The translations under genes and the position numbers were made by a program. Of a stretch of DNA of 64,000 nucleotides, positions 47,127-57,817 are shown in pieces; the stretch's first letter is position 1; each line of letters starts with the position of its first letter. The stretch covers positions 113,994,358 through 114,058,357 of the forward strand of contig NC_084794.1 in assembly GCF_963169125.1 (NCBI RefSeq), written 5' to 3'. This DNA comes from Humulus lupulus (lineage: Eukaryota > Streptophyta > Magnoliopsida > Rosales > Cannabaceae). The notes beneath the pieces are model-generated. The model did not search any database. It saw only the letters and a program-made list of their open reading frames with translations, and had not been told where the DNA came from.

Positions 47127-48724
47127 TGTAACAACCCAAATTTCCTAATAAGGCTTAGGGCCTTGATTAGAGGGCCAGGACGACAAATTTTGGAATTATG
47201 TGATATTTATTTGTATCGTTATGTGATTATGTGAGTTATATCATAATATGACTTGATATGCATGTTTAGGTGTATTAAATATGCATGTGGACCCATTCCT
47301 GATTAATTGGGCGATTTTCATAATTTGGCCCGTTGAGGGCATATTTGTATATCTTCATGCATGTTGGTGATTTATGGATGAGGCTACATTATAATGTGGA
47401 TATGTTTGAGTTATTCGGCATGAGACGATCTTTGAATGCAAGTTAGCGGTTTGGTCATATTGGGGTTATTTATCGGGCTCGGGGTGAGTCTCGAGGTAAT
47501 TTGATGATTAATACATTACCGGGAATTATAGGATAATGGGATATGATTTATTATTATTTGAGAATATTGGGAATAACGGGAATTGGAGGACATTAATTAT
47601 AATTAACTAGATGGACGGGAAAGGACGATTTTACCCTTGCTAGCCTTGAAAGGAAATTATTTAACCTAGGGGCATTTTGATCTTTTTACCAAGGGATATG
47701 TTTAAAGTAGGATGGCTGTAGAAGAAAGAGGCCAAAACAGAGTGCTCTTCCTCCCGATCATCTTCTTTTCTCTTTTCCTTTTAAATTTTGTTCAAGCTAG
47801 GGAATCAGAGCTTGAGGTTCTAGGCTTATGTTCAACCATTGAAGGGGGTTTAATCCTGAGTTTGAGGTAAGGTTTCAGCCATGAATTCTCTGGTTCCTTG
47901 CCCTATTTTTCAGTTGGTTTTAGTTGAAATCTTGGATTGACTAGTTGGGAATTCAATGAGGTTTTTGGGAAAGTTTGGTTGGGTTTTGATGTCTAAGACA
48001 TGTAGAATTGGTTTTTGGGTTCATTTGTGGGTTTGGTTGAGGTTTGGGGTCATCTTTTAACGTTTGGAATTTGGAGAACTCGAAGAGGAAAAAAAACCAG
48101 AGTTTGAACACTCTGGTTCTGGCGCTACAACTCCCAGTGTAGGGCACTACAACCCTGTCCAAGGGATGGCTGGCTGTCTGTAGCGCCATAGCGCCTGGAA
48201 GGCAGCTGTAATGCCCCAAAATCCCTAATAAGGTTTTGGACCTTGATTAGGAGGCCGGGAGGGCCATAATTGATTTATTATGCCATTAAATGATTATATG
48301 CATGTGTATGTGTATTATATTATTATATGATGATAAATGCATGCATATGGGTCCATATTTTATTATAAGGGCATTTTGGTAATTTGGCCCGTTGAGGGCG
48401 TAATTGTGAATTTTCATGCATGTTGGTGAATTTTGAATAAGACCACATTATAATATGGATTTGTTTGAGCCATTCCACATGAGACGATATGTGAATGCAA
48501 GTTATCGGTATGGTCATAACGGGGTTAATTTCAGTGAACGGGGTTAATTTCAGGGCTCGGGGTAATTTGAGGATTAGAACATTACCGGGAATTAAAGGGT
48601 AATGGGATGCGATTTATTAGCATTTGAGAATATTGAGAATAATGGGAATTGGAGGGCATTAATTATGATTAACGAGATAGGCAGGAAAGGACTGTTTTAT
48701 CCTTGGTGGCCTTAAGAGGATTTT

Positions 48725-50630
48725 TGTAGAGTCCAAGAACTTTATTTAGCTAATTGTTAGTAGTATTATAGTATGTTTAGTGTTATCTTTGTAACTGTGG
48801 ATTTTTGGTTCAGACCGGGAATTATTTGGACACTCATAGTAGTACTTATAGATTTTCTAAGTTTAACCTATAGTTTAAGAATATTAAGTATAACCTAGGG
48901 TTTGATTAATGTGACTGATATTAAGGATTATATTTATTATATTATAAGGTTTAAACATCAACCAATAGGATTTTAAGCACATGTTATGAATGGTAATTAA
49001 GGATTAAGTATTTTGGAGGATTAAATTAAATAAGGGTAAAGTTTGAATGTTATAGGGTCAGTCAGCAGCTTTGAATACGTTGAGGGCTTAGTCAAGGCTG
49101 CTTACTCCATTCAAACTTAGCTAAAAATGTGTAATTTCGTGTTTAATTATTCAGCGTGTGCCGATATATCGCAGCTATAGGGGGCGATATATCGCAACAC
49201 GTAAATACGGAAAACACAAAACGATGCACGGTCGCCTCGGGCATACTGGCCCAGGCGATATATCGCCTACAGGGGGAGATATATCGCCTCCTCCAGTATG
49301 TTTTCAAACGTTTTTGAATTCATTTCCTTTCAGCCATTCAAACTCCTTCAACAGTCCAGCATCTTTTGAACGAGTCTTCAGCCTCTGCTGAACGATTATT
49401 CAAATGATTTTCACCTAAAAAGCCATTATTTTTATTCAAGTCAAATCAAGATATTTTCATTCCCAAACTCTATAAATAGGACCTAGTACCCAGCCATTAT
49501 TCACCATTTGCTCTAAGTTCAGAAGCTGCTAGTGTTAAGTGAGTGTGAGAGTGTTAACACCTGGTTTGGGAAAACTATAAGCTTAAACATCATAAGCTTA
49601 TCAAACACTTTGGGAAGTGATATCTATAGTATTTCGGTGGAGGTATAGATTGGTCTTTCAAGTCTTTGAGGTAACCAAAACTCTAGTTCCTTTCTGTATT
49701 ATGTTATTTTCTTTCTCATAGTCTTCTACTCAATCTCTAACCTTAATCTTCATTTTGGTTAGGGAATCTAAGTTCTTAAGCACATAAGTTTCGGTAAGCA
49801 TGTTTCTCAAATGGTTTAGTCTTTCCATCTCTTTCATTTCATCTCCTTTCTTTAGACTCACTCTTTCTTATGGTTTTAGGAGTGTTCCAAAAAGTCCCAA
49901 CTCAGTCCACATATCCCGGTAACTTTGGTAAGGAAAATAGGCTAGAATCAATATGTTATGTGCTTATGTTATCTATATGTTTTATGTTATTAAATGTGTT
50001 ATGATATGTATGTATGTTTGTAGGCTTGGGCATATGACCCATATGGCTAACAAGACCCCAAATGGGTTATGGGCATATGACCTACTTAGCTAGTAGGACC
50101 CCACTAATTCCATGGGCATATGCTTGTTTAGTCTATGGGACCCCAAGTAATAATGGCCATTATAATAAGTGTATGTTATATGTATTATGTTAAGTCTTTA
50201 TGTTTCTTATGAAATTATGTGTATGACTATGTGTTAGATTTTCCTTGCTGGGCATTAGGCTCATTCCTTTCTGTTTTATGTGCAGGAAATAAGCTTTAGA
50301 GGCGGTAAGATTCGTGACACTTAGAGGATGTGTATCGATGGTGAATGGAGTCAAGGGGCCGAGCGTTATTCGATTCGAGGATGTAGTCTCATTTTATGTT
50401 TTTATGATTTTATGTGTATTTTCCGCACCAATTATGTAATGTCTTTTATTTTAAATCATCTTTTGTTTTAAAAACAATGGGATCCCATAATCCTTCTTAG
50501 TATTCTGTTTATTTGTAAATAACTCTTATTTTGCAAGTTACTCAATAAATTATGGTATTTTCGTAAAAATGTAAGTTTTATGTATAGTTTCGTTAATGGT
50601 CCAAATAGTCTAGAGTAGTGGGTCATTACA
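48725..50630 (+). mobile_element. Solo LTR of a different family, perfect target duplication
   Basis: 1906 bp, TGTAGAGTCC...GGGTCATTACA, with perfect duplication ATTTT (48720-48724, 50631-50635). It is not related to the long LTRs around it. A TATA box TATAAATA at 49471-49478 is preceded by four GATATATCGC palindromes (49161-49288). GGGCATATGACC-like words recur at 50030-50125. It has no coding region, primer site or polypurine tract, so it is a solo LTR at the deepest level. The frame at 49158-49391 covers the palindromes and is non-coding. Confidence 0.9.
49471..49478 (+). promoter_or_regulatory. TATA box of the 1.9-kb solo LTR
   Basis: CTCTATAAATAGGACC is a canonical plant TATA context. 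The likely transcription start lies about 30 bp downstream. Confidence 0.75.
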
Positions 50631-51916
50631 ATTTTAAATGACCTAAGGGTATTTTAGTCTTTTGACCCTAAAGGATATATATCAGCAATTAGAAGCTTAG
50701 AAGGCTGTAGAAAATAGAGCACTTCTTCCTCTTCATCCGTTCATCATTTCTTCTTCCTTTCTTCTTGAATTTTGAAGCTCTTTCTAAGGAACCAAGCTTT
50801 GATGATCTAGCTTTATGTTCTACCATTGAAGAGGGTATGATTTTGAGATTGAGGTGAGTTTTTAGCCATTAAAACTCTTGTTCTTGCTCTGTTTTTCTAT
50901 TTGAGCTTCAGCTGGATTTTTAGTTGGATAATAGGAATTGATGGGAGTATTTGGCTAGGGTTACTTGGGTTATGATGCCTAGGTTATGTGTAGATGGTAT
51001 TTGGGTTCAATTGGGGGTTTAAATGGAGTTTGGAAGCTTGTTTTTCAGGTTGGAAATGGAAAACTCGAAGGAAGAAGAACTAGGGTTGTTCCAACCTGGT
51101 CCTAGCGCCATAGCGCCCAAGGGAGGGTGCTACAGCACTGTCCAGGGCTTGACTACCCAGTTGTAGCACTGGGGCGCTAGGGGGAAGCGCTGTAGCGCTA
51201 ACTAGTTTTTCCTTAAGCATATTTTGGGCATTTTTGAGGGTTTTTTGCTTGGTGTTGCTCGAGGTTGTTCGAGATCGAATCTACTCACCGTTTGGGTATG
51301 ATTCGTGGTTCCGGAAGTGAGGTTTAGGTCAAGAACCTTTCATTGCTCATTTTCATTAATTGGAAATTATATTTTGTTATGACTAGGTGACCGCTAAGGG
51401 ATTAAAGGATTGATCGTTCTCAAGGGTCGTTCAATTGTTATTTCTCGCTCGAACCAGAGGTAAGAAAACTGTACCCCATATGTGACATGCATGGTTATAA
51501 ATGAAGCATGTTGAGTGTTTAAATGTGGACATTGATTGCATATAAAATGCTTACCAAATCTTGCTCACTTGTAAATGGCACTAACTTATTAGTCAGAATC
51601 GGCAATGGTGTCGGTATTAACTATGAAGCTATGACTTACTAGTCAAGTTCGGCAGTAGTACCGAGCACCGGTCGTGTGGCATTGACTTATGAGTCAAGGA
51701 CAGTTTTAGCATGTTTAACGCAAGCCGATAAAGATTAGATCTAATCAACATCAGCATTTAATGACTCATCATGAGCATTAATGTCGGACCGACCTCAAGT
51801 TCGATGAAAACTAAAAGCGCTTGTCTAGTCTAAAGGATAGTTATTTAGAGCCAAAGCCAAAAGGCTAAGGTGACTTACACGTCACATGGCTAGGAGGGAA
51901 TGGGACCTTAGATATG

Positions 51917-52415
51917 GACTTATCAGTCATCTGACTAAGATAGACTTATCACTCATCTGACCGAGATAGACTTATCAGTCATCTAACCTAGATAGACTTA
52001 TCAGTCATCTTATTGAGATAGACTTATTAGTCATCTGACCAAGATAGACTTATTAGTCATCTGACCAAGATAAACTTATTAGTCATCTGACCGAGATAGA
52101 CTTATCAGTCATCTAACAGAAATATACTTATCAGTCATCTGACCGAGATAGACTTATCAGTCATCTGACCGAGATAGACTTATCAGTCAACTCATCAAGA
52201 TAGAATTATTAGTCATCTGACCGAGATGGACTTATCAGTCATCTGACTGAGATAGACTTATCAGTCATCTGACCGAGATAGACTTTTCAGACATCTGTTT
52301 AGAGAGTGACTTATTAGTCAACTGTTCAAAGAATGACTTATTAGTCATCTACCTCATAAATACTTATTACTCTTCTACCTCAAAGCGAGAGACTTATTAG
52401 TCATCTACTCAGAGC
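51917..52415 (+). repeat. Tandem repeat, ~19 units of 26-29 bp
   Basis: Consensus ATAGACTTATCAGTCATCTG + ACCGAG, each unit holding GACT-N4-AGTC. Units near the right end diverge and lengthen. It is the same kind of sequence as 53742-53935 and, in reverse complement, 35963-36345. Confidence 0.92.
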
Positions 52416-53741
52416 GCATGACTTCACAAGCATTTTATTGTACCTGCTTGCATGCATAAGTAGGGTTATTACTGCTAGGCATGTTGGTTATGACTTAGTA
52501 ACATGTTATTACTTGTTCATGAGCATATTGAATTTTCTTGTTGGGCTTCGGCTCACGAGTGCTATGTGGTGCAGGCAAAAGAAAGCTGGACCATCCTTGA
52601 GTTGGAGGGCTTAGGTGACGATGTGTACATATGCGGCTGCTCGACCACCACGGCCGAGGGTTTAAAGAGGAACTAGGGTTAAACCCTATTTTTCCGCTTA
52701 GGTCGGCTGGTTGTAAATATTTTGCTGTAATTAATCTTTAAATTATATTTTGGGATCCCAATGTAGAAAGTAAACGTTTTAATGAAACGTTATATCTTAA
52801 CCAAAAAATTTAACCCTAAACCGCTAATCATACTTAGTTACACGATTATGGCCAAATAACTTGGTTAGCGAGTTTAGCACTGTTTAAATGCACACCGTAA
52901 CGGTCCCTAGAGATTAGGGCGTTACAGTAGCGTTGTAGCACTGCCCTGCTTTTCTAGGGCATTCTTTTGGGTACTTTTTAGGGTTTTAGGCTTGGGGTTT
53001 CAATTCTTAAGGCTCGGAATCGAATTTATTAATCGTGTTAGTAGGATTCGAGGTCCCGGGAGCGAGGTTTAGATTATGAACCTTTTATTATTGATTTTAT
53101 TGATGGAATTCCATATTTGGTTATGTCTAGGTGACCGCTAAGGGATCAAAGGGTTGATCGTTCTCAAGGGTTGTTTTTAACTTGTTTCACGCTCGAATCA
53201 GAGGTAAGAAAACTACACCCAGTATGTGATGCATAAGATACATCTGATTAGGGCATGGCATGAATGTTGAATATGAGATTGAGCAGAGCTTGAGTCTCTG
53301 TAAATGTGCATGATCATAATTATGCTAGTGAATGTTGAGTAAGCATGTTGAATTCCCTGTATTTGGATATTTGACATATGATATATGCCTGGGTGCATTG
53401 CTTACTTGTGAGGGGAACTGACTTATTAGTCAGAATCGGCAATGGTGTCAGTATTGACTGTGAAGCTGTGACTTATTAGTCAAGTTCGGCAGTGGTATTG
53501 AGCACTGGTCGTATGGTATTGTCTTATGAGTCAAGAACGGTATTAGCGTGTCTAACGTAAGCCAAAAATATTAAATCTAATCGACATAAGAATTATCAAC
53601 ATAAGTATGAAATGCTTGACCGACCCTAAGTTCGATGAAAACAAAAGCGCTTGTCTAGTCTAAAGGCTAGTTACATAGAGCCAGGGCGATAAGCTCAGGT
53701 GACTGATACGTCACATGGCTAGGAGGGCGTGGGACCTCAGA

Positions 53742-53935
53742 GATAGACTTATCAGTCATCTACTCAGAGATAGACTTATCAATCATCTAAACAGAGATAG
53801 ACTTATCAGTCATCTTAATAGAGATAGACTTATCAGTCATCTATACAGAGATACACTTATTAGTCGTCTACTTCAGAGAGACTTACTAGTCATCTACCTC
53901 TAAGCGAGAGACTTATTAGTCATCTACTCAGAGCG
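53742..53935 (+). repeat. Tandem repeat, ~7 units of about 27 bp
   Basis: AGATAGACTTATCAGTCATC-type units, with two diverged units at the end that match the end of the array at 51917-52415. A frame through it is just the repeat translated. Confidence 0.9.
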
Positions 53936-54454
53936 CAGGACTCCACAAATATTTATTTGTACTTGCTTGCATGCATAAGTAGGGTTATTACTGCTAGGCA
54001 TGCCTATTGTAATTTGGTGACATGTTATTACTTGTACATAAGCATATTGATTTTTCTTGCTGAGTTTCGGCTCATGGGTGCTATGCGATGCATGTAAAGG
54101 CAAAAGAAAGTTGGACCATCCTTGAGTTTGAGAGCTTAGGTGACGATGTGTACATATGCGGCTACTCGACCACCACGGCTGAGGGTTTAAAAAGGAACTA
54201 GAGTTAAACCCTATTTTGCCGCTTAGGTCGGCTAGTTGTAAATATTTTATTGTAATTAACCTTTAAATTATATTTTTGGGATCCCAATGTATACAGTAAA
54301 CATTTTAGTGAAACGTTGTATCTTTGACCAAAATTTTTAATCCTAAACCGTTAATCATACTTAGTTACACGATTATGGCCAAATGGCTCAGTTAGTGAGT
54401 TTATCACTATTTAAAATGCACAACGTAACGGTCCCTGGGTAGTGTGGTGTTATA

Positions 54455-54690
54455 GTATAGGAAACCATTTCTTGAATAATCATCAATGAAAGTGACGAAA
54501 TATTCATATGTACAAGTTGAAGTGGTTTTGTGGCTCTTGAACCACTTGTAGAGAAAGGTCTCTTGGTCATTTTGCCTTCTAAGCAAGATTCACAAACTGA
54601 GAGAGAACCAATAGATAGTTCTCTTAAAGGACCATCCTTTTTTAGTCTGTTAATTATGTCTAGACCAATATGTCCCACTCTCAAATGTCA
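54455..54690 (-). pseudogene. Copia-2 GAG-pre-integrase and integrase start
   Basis: Minus-strand HIGLDIINRLKKDGPL, CESCLEGKMTKRPF and (frame change) FVTFIDDYSR. The His and CxxC ligands of the GAG-pre-integrase zinc region and the first catalytic Asp are kept. It continues at 47126. Confidence 0.87.
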
Positions 54691-55200
54691 TAGATATGTT
54701 TCACTATCGGAATTTGTCTTTTGTCTTTAATAGATCTGGGATTTGCAGTTTTACATAATTCAGAATTGTAAACAAGCTCAACATTGGACTCTAACTAGTA
54801 AATTCCACCTTCATACTTTGCAGAACAAATATCAAAACTATATTTCAAAATAACAATCGAATTTTTATTAAAATAAATATTAAAACCTTGTTCATGCAAT
54901 TTTGATAAGGAAATCAATTTTCTAGAAAATCCAGGAATAAAATAAACATTGTCCAACACAATAAATTTACTATTATTAAAAACTAGGTGAACTTTTCCAA
55001 CTTCAGCTGCCGAGACCTCCTATCCACTTCCAACTCTCATGGTCACCTCTCCATGAGCCAGCTTCCTCGAAGTACTAAGACTCTGCGAAGAAAAACAAAC
55101 ATGATTAGTGGCTCCGGAATCAACTATCCAAGATGAAAAATCACCTTACACTAAACAAGATTCTAAAACAAGCAAATCAAATTACCCTTCTTTTTGTCCT
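54691..55200 (-). pseudogene. Copia-2 aspartic protease, broken
   Basis: Minus-strand SSWIVDSGATNHVCFSS at about 55085-55140 is the copia protease start with DSG intact. It is followed by VTMRVGSG and a stop, then LDNVYFIPGFSRKLIS further on. The domain lies correctly between gag and GAG-pre-integrase. Confidence 0.85.
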
Positions 55201-55989
55201 TCAGTTCAACCAGGTACTTAGGACTATTCCTTTTCCAATGACCATCAACTCCACAATGAAAGCATGATCCTTTCGATTCCTTCATTTTGGAGTTCTTTGT
55301 AGAATTATTCTTCTTGGAAGAATTGTTGGTCTACTCTGGTTTTTTGTCCTTTTTCTTGTCCTTTCCTTGGCCACTCTTCCTTTTCTTCGAATTACCATTT
55401 GAAGTGGAAGGCTTGGTTTCAGCAACATTTTCCTCCTGAACCTTGGTGGAACTTTTGTTTGGAGACTCAAAAGTTTGCAACTCATTCAGCAGTTGGGTCA
55501 TGTTGTAGTCCAACTTGTTCATAACATAGTTGGTAGTCAATGACGTTATGGATTTCTTCATTTGTGCAATATGTTGATCATGTCTAGGACATGTTCTCTG
55601 ACAGAAACATTTTTCTTCATTTTCATATTCATGAAGCTTCTAGTAGCATCATGCATGCACTTATCAGATTTTTGGCTAAACATGCCTTGTAGAGATTCCC
55701 AAATCTCATAGGTTGTTGCAACAGTTTCAAAATTATTTTTGAGCACATCGCTCATACTAGCAAGCATATAAAATTTGGCCTTATTGTTAGATAAGATCCA
55801 ATTGTCATACTTTTCTCTTGCAGTTTTGGCAGCAATGAGAGCAGGAACCTCAGGACATTCCTCATTTAGGACAAACATGTGGTTTTCACTTATCAAAGCA
55901 ATGTTTATGTTTGATTTCCATTTCATGTAGTTATCATCAGTCAATTTCTCATTAGCATGTAAAGTGGTTACAGGGTTTGGATTGGACAT
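55201..55989 (-). pseudogene. Copia-2 gag
   Basis: The start ATG is at 55989 (MSNPNPVTTLHANEKLTDDN). The UBN2-type domain follows with YMKWKSNINIAL, YDNWILSNNKAKFYML, TYEIWESLQGMF and HDATRSFMNMKM. The frame shifts near 55558 into ITSLTTNYVMNKLDYN.. and a lysine-rich tail (KKRKSGQGKDKKKDKK). The zinc knuckle at 55225-55268 reads CFHCGVDGHWKRNS, where the last Cys is Ser. Two frame changes and the lost Cys make it inactive, but most of the sequence is clear. Confidence 0.9.
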
Positions 55990-57803
55990 ATTGCTGAAAA
56001 TTAAATAAATAAACTATGATGAATTAATGCATATAATAAATATCAGTTTATATTTGGAATAGTGAACATGATGCATGAATGCAACACATAAGAAATTAGT
56101 TACTAGTCCACGATAGATTAATTTGAAAATTAATGGACCAGCCTTGGGGTAGGTCAGACTATTCACAAATTAATCTTGAGACAAGAATCTCAACTCCATA
56201 AGTGAAAACTTAAAAACTCTTTTTTCTCTTTTGACTTGTGAATTAGCGTTAGTTTGGTCAAGATGCACTAGTCATACTCGAAAGCCTAGATACATACTCG
56301 AAGTGTAACCCATTATTTTTTTATTAAAGACTTAACTCAAGAGTGTGCCTTAGGGTCAGTCAAACTTGAAATACATCACTCATCTTATTCTCTTATGAGA
56401 AGTCAACCTTGAGATAAGATAAACATATTTGGAAGTCTTCCCTTAGGGAGGCCACAAACGGAGGCGACACGAGCCCCTTCCTATGCCTCTTGGTGTTAAC
56501 TAATAATGGAGACCATGGAACTTATTGTCATAATTACCTCTCCCACTCACTATAAAAAAAATTGTGTTTTTCTCAAAATCAATATTTTTCAATTTGGTTG
56601 GAAAACTAATTATATTAATTTTACCAAATGATATTCTAACGAATACTAATCCAATTATGCAAAATATAAATAATCGTGCTCTAGATTTTATTTTGCCTTT
56701 TTATATAGAATACCATTTAATTTAATAAAACAATTTTATTAAATAAGAAAATAAACAACTTTAAATTCTTTTTACATCTTAACTAATTAAGACTAAATTA
56801 ATTATATGAGTTATCAAATAAAAACATATAATCAATCCTAAGCATGTTACTAAAAAAATGCATGCTTAATATGTACTATGTGGGTAATATGTATGGCATG
56901 TTATAATGCATGATAAAGTAATAAAAAAAATTAATCATGTTCAAGCAAATAAATAAATAAATGTGGGTTGGGTGCTTTGGGTATTTCTAGAAAATTACAA
57001 CACTTGAAAAAAAAGCACAAAAATAATTAAACTAACTAAGGCTTAATGAAGAACAACTCCTTTGATCTTGGACCTTTTCTTTTAGTCTTGGGGTCATTAC
57101 AATTTAATTATCCATTATGAATTAAATAATCTTTTAATTATTTTAAACACCTTTAAAACAATCAAACTTTGGGTTTTAATACCAAACAAGTTATTGAGGC
57201 CCAATTAGAATTTGGACTCACCACAATTAATTCAAAAATTATAATTGAAACACTTTTAATTATATTGGTCTTAAAATGGCCCAAATGGATAATTACACAT
57301 CCATTAGGGTTTGTGTGACACAAACCCTAATGGGTATGTCAATGGTGGGCGGCGGGTGCCAGGTCGTGGGTGGTTGGCAAGGACGTGACACGGCATGGGG
57401 CTCGCGGGAGGCTCGGCGAGGGGCCCAGTGCAGCAAGCTCAGCATGGGCTTGGGTGCGCAGGCAGTGTGGAGCGCATGGGCGCGGGGTATGGGCGTGTGT
57501 AGCGTAGGGTGTAGGCGCGCACAATGCGAGGTGCAAGCTCAGGCCTTGGGGTTCAAGCTCAGGGCTCGAGCCACAATAGAATTTATCTAGAATTTAAAAA
57601 ATAAATTACAAAATTAATATTCCCCAAAATGACTTACAATTTTTATATATCTAGAAAATTTAAGAACTTTTCCTAACCAAAAATCACCATGAAAACAAAC
57701 CGTTAAGAACATAAACATCTATCCATTCATATATTACACATAATATAAGAAAAAATGCATATGATACCCACACAGTAATTAACATATGCAGGGACTAAAG
57801 ATG
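55990..57803 (-). other. Copia-2 leader with palindrome and GC-rich patch
   Basis: The 1.8-kb untranslated leader between primer site and gag, mostly AT-rich. A near-perfect 33-nt palindrome (57301-57333) is followed at once by a GC-rich patch (57334-57580), very unlike its surroundings. Frames on both strands in the patch have no recognisable domain and are biased in composition. No gene is called. Confidence 0.65.
57301..57333. repeat. Perfect 16-bp inverted repeat with 1-nt centre
   Basis: CCATTAGGGTTTGTGT, one G, then ACACAAACCCTAATGG. Both arms contain the telo-box sequence AAACCCTAA. Confidence 0.95.
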
Positions 57804-57815
57804 GCTCTAGTACCA
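57804..57815 (-). promoter_or_regulatory. Primer-binding site of copia-2
   Basis: Minus-strand TGGTACTAGAGC matches TGGTATCAGAGC at 10 of 12 positions, 2 bp from the 5' LTR. Confidence 0.85.
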
Positions 57816-57817
57816 AT

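Larger units (their letters stand above)
48207..52926 (+). mobile_element. Solo gypsy LTR nested in the solo LTR, itself invaded
   Basis: TGTAATGCCCC...GGGCGTTACA, the same family as 24922-27803. The target duplication is GCAGC/GTAGC. It is about 2.8 kb without the insertion at 48725-50630. A TATA box lies at 50675-50682, a GC-rich zone at 51100-51200 and a tandem repeat at 51917-52415. No internal region, so read as solo. Confidence 0.9.
47127..54454 (+). mobile_element. Solo gypsy LTR in copia-2 integrase, itself invaded
   Basis: It starts TGTAACAACCC and ends GTGTTATA, a degraded CGTTACA. The target duplication is GTATG/GTATA (47122-47126, 54455-54459). Without the LTR nested at 48207-52926 it is about 2.6 kb, with no internal region. 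It has ATGAGACGATC at 47420-47430, a GC-rich zone at 48110-48206 and 52932-52960 where the next LTR entered, and a tandem repeat at 53742-53935. No gene. Confidence 0.88.

Noticed and set aside
51917..52415. CRISPR-like array of short repeats
   Set aside because: Units are contiguous without unique spacers, diverge gradually, lie in a plant LTR and have no cas-like genes nearby.
57276..57590. Possible small gene on either strand of the GC-rich patch
   Set aside because: Both strands are open only because of composition; no domain or start context is recognisable, and it lies within a retrotransposon leader.
57530..57590. tRNA-like B-box (GGGTTCAAGCTC)
   Set aside because: No matching A-box or cloverleaf could be formed around it.
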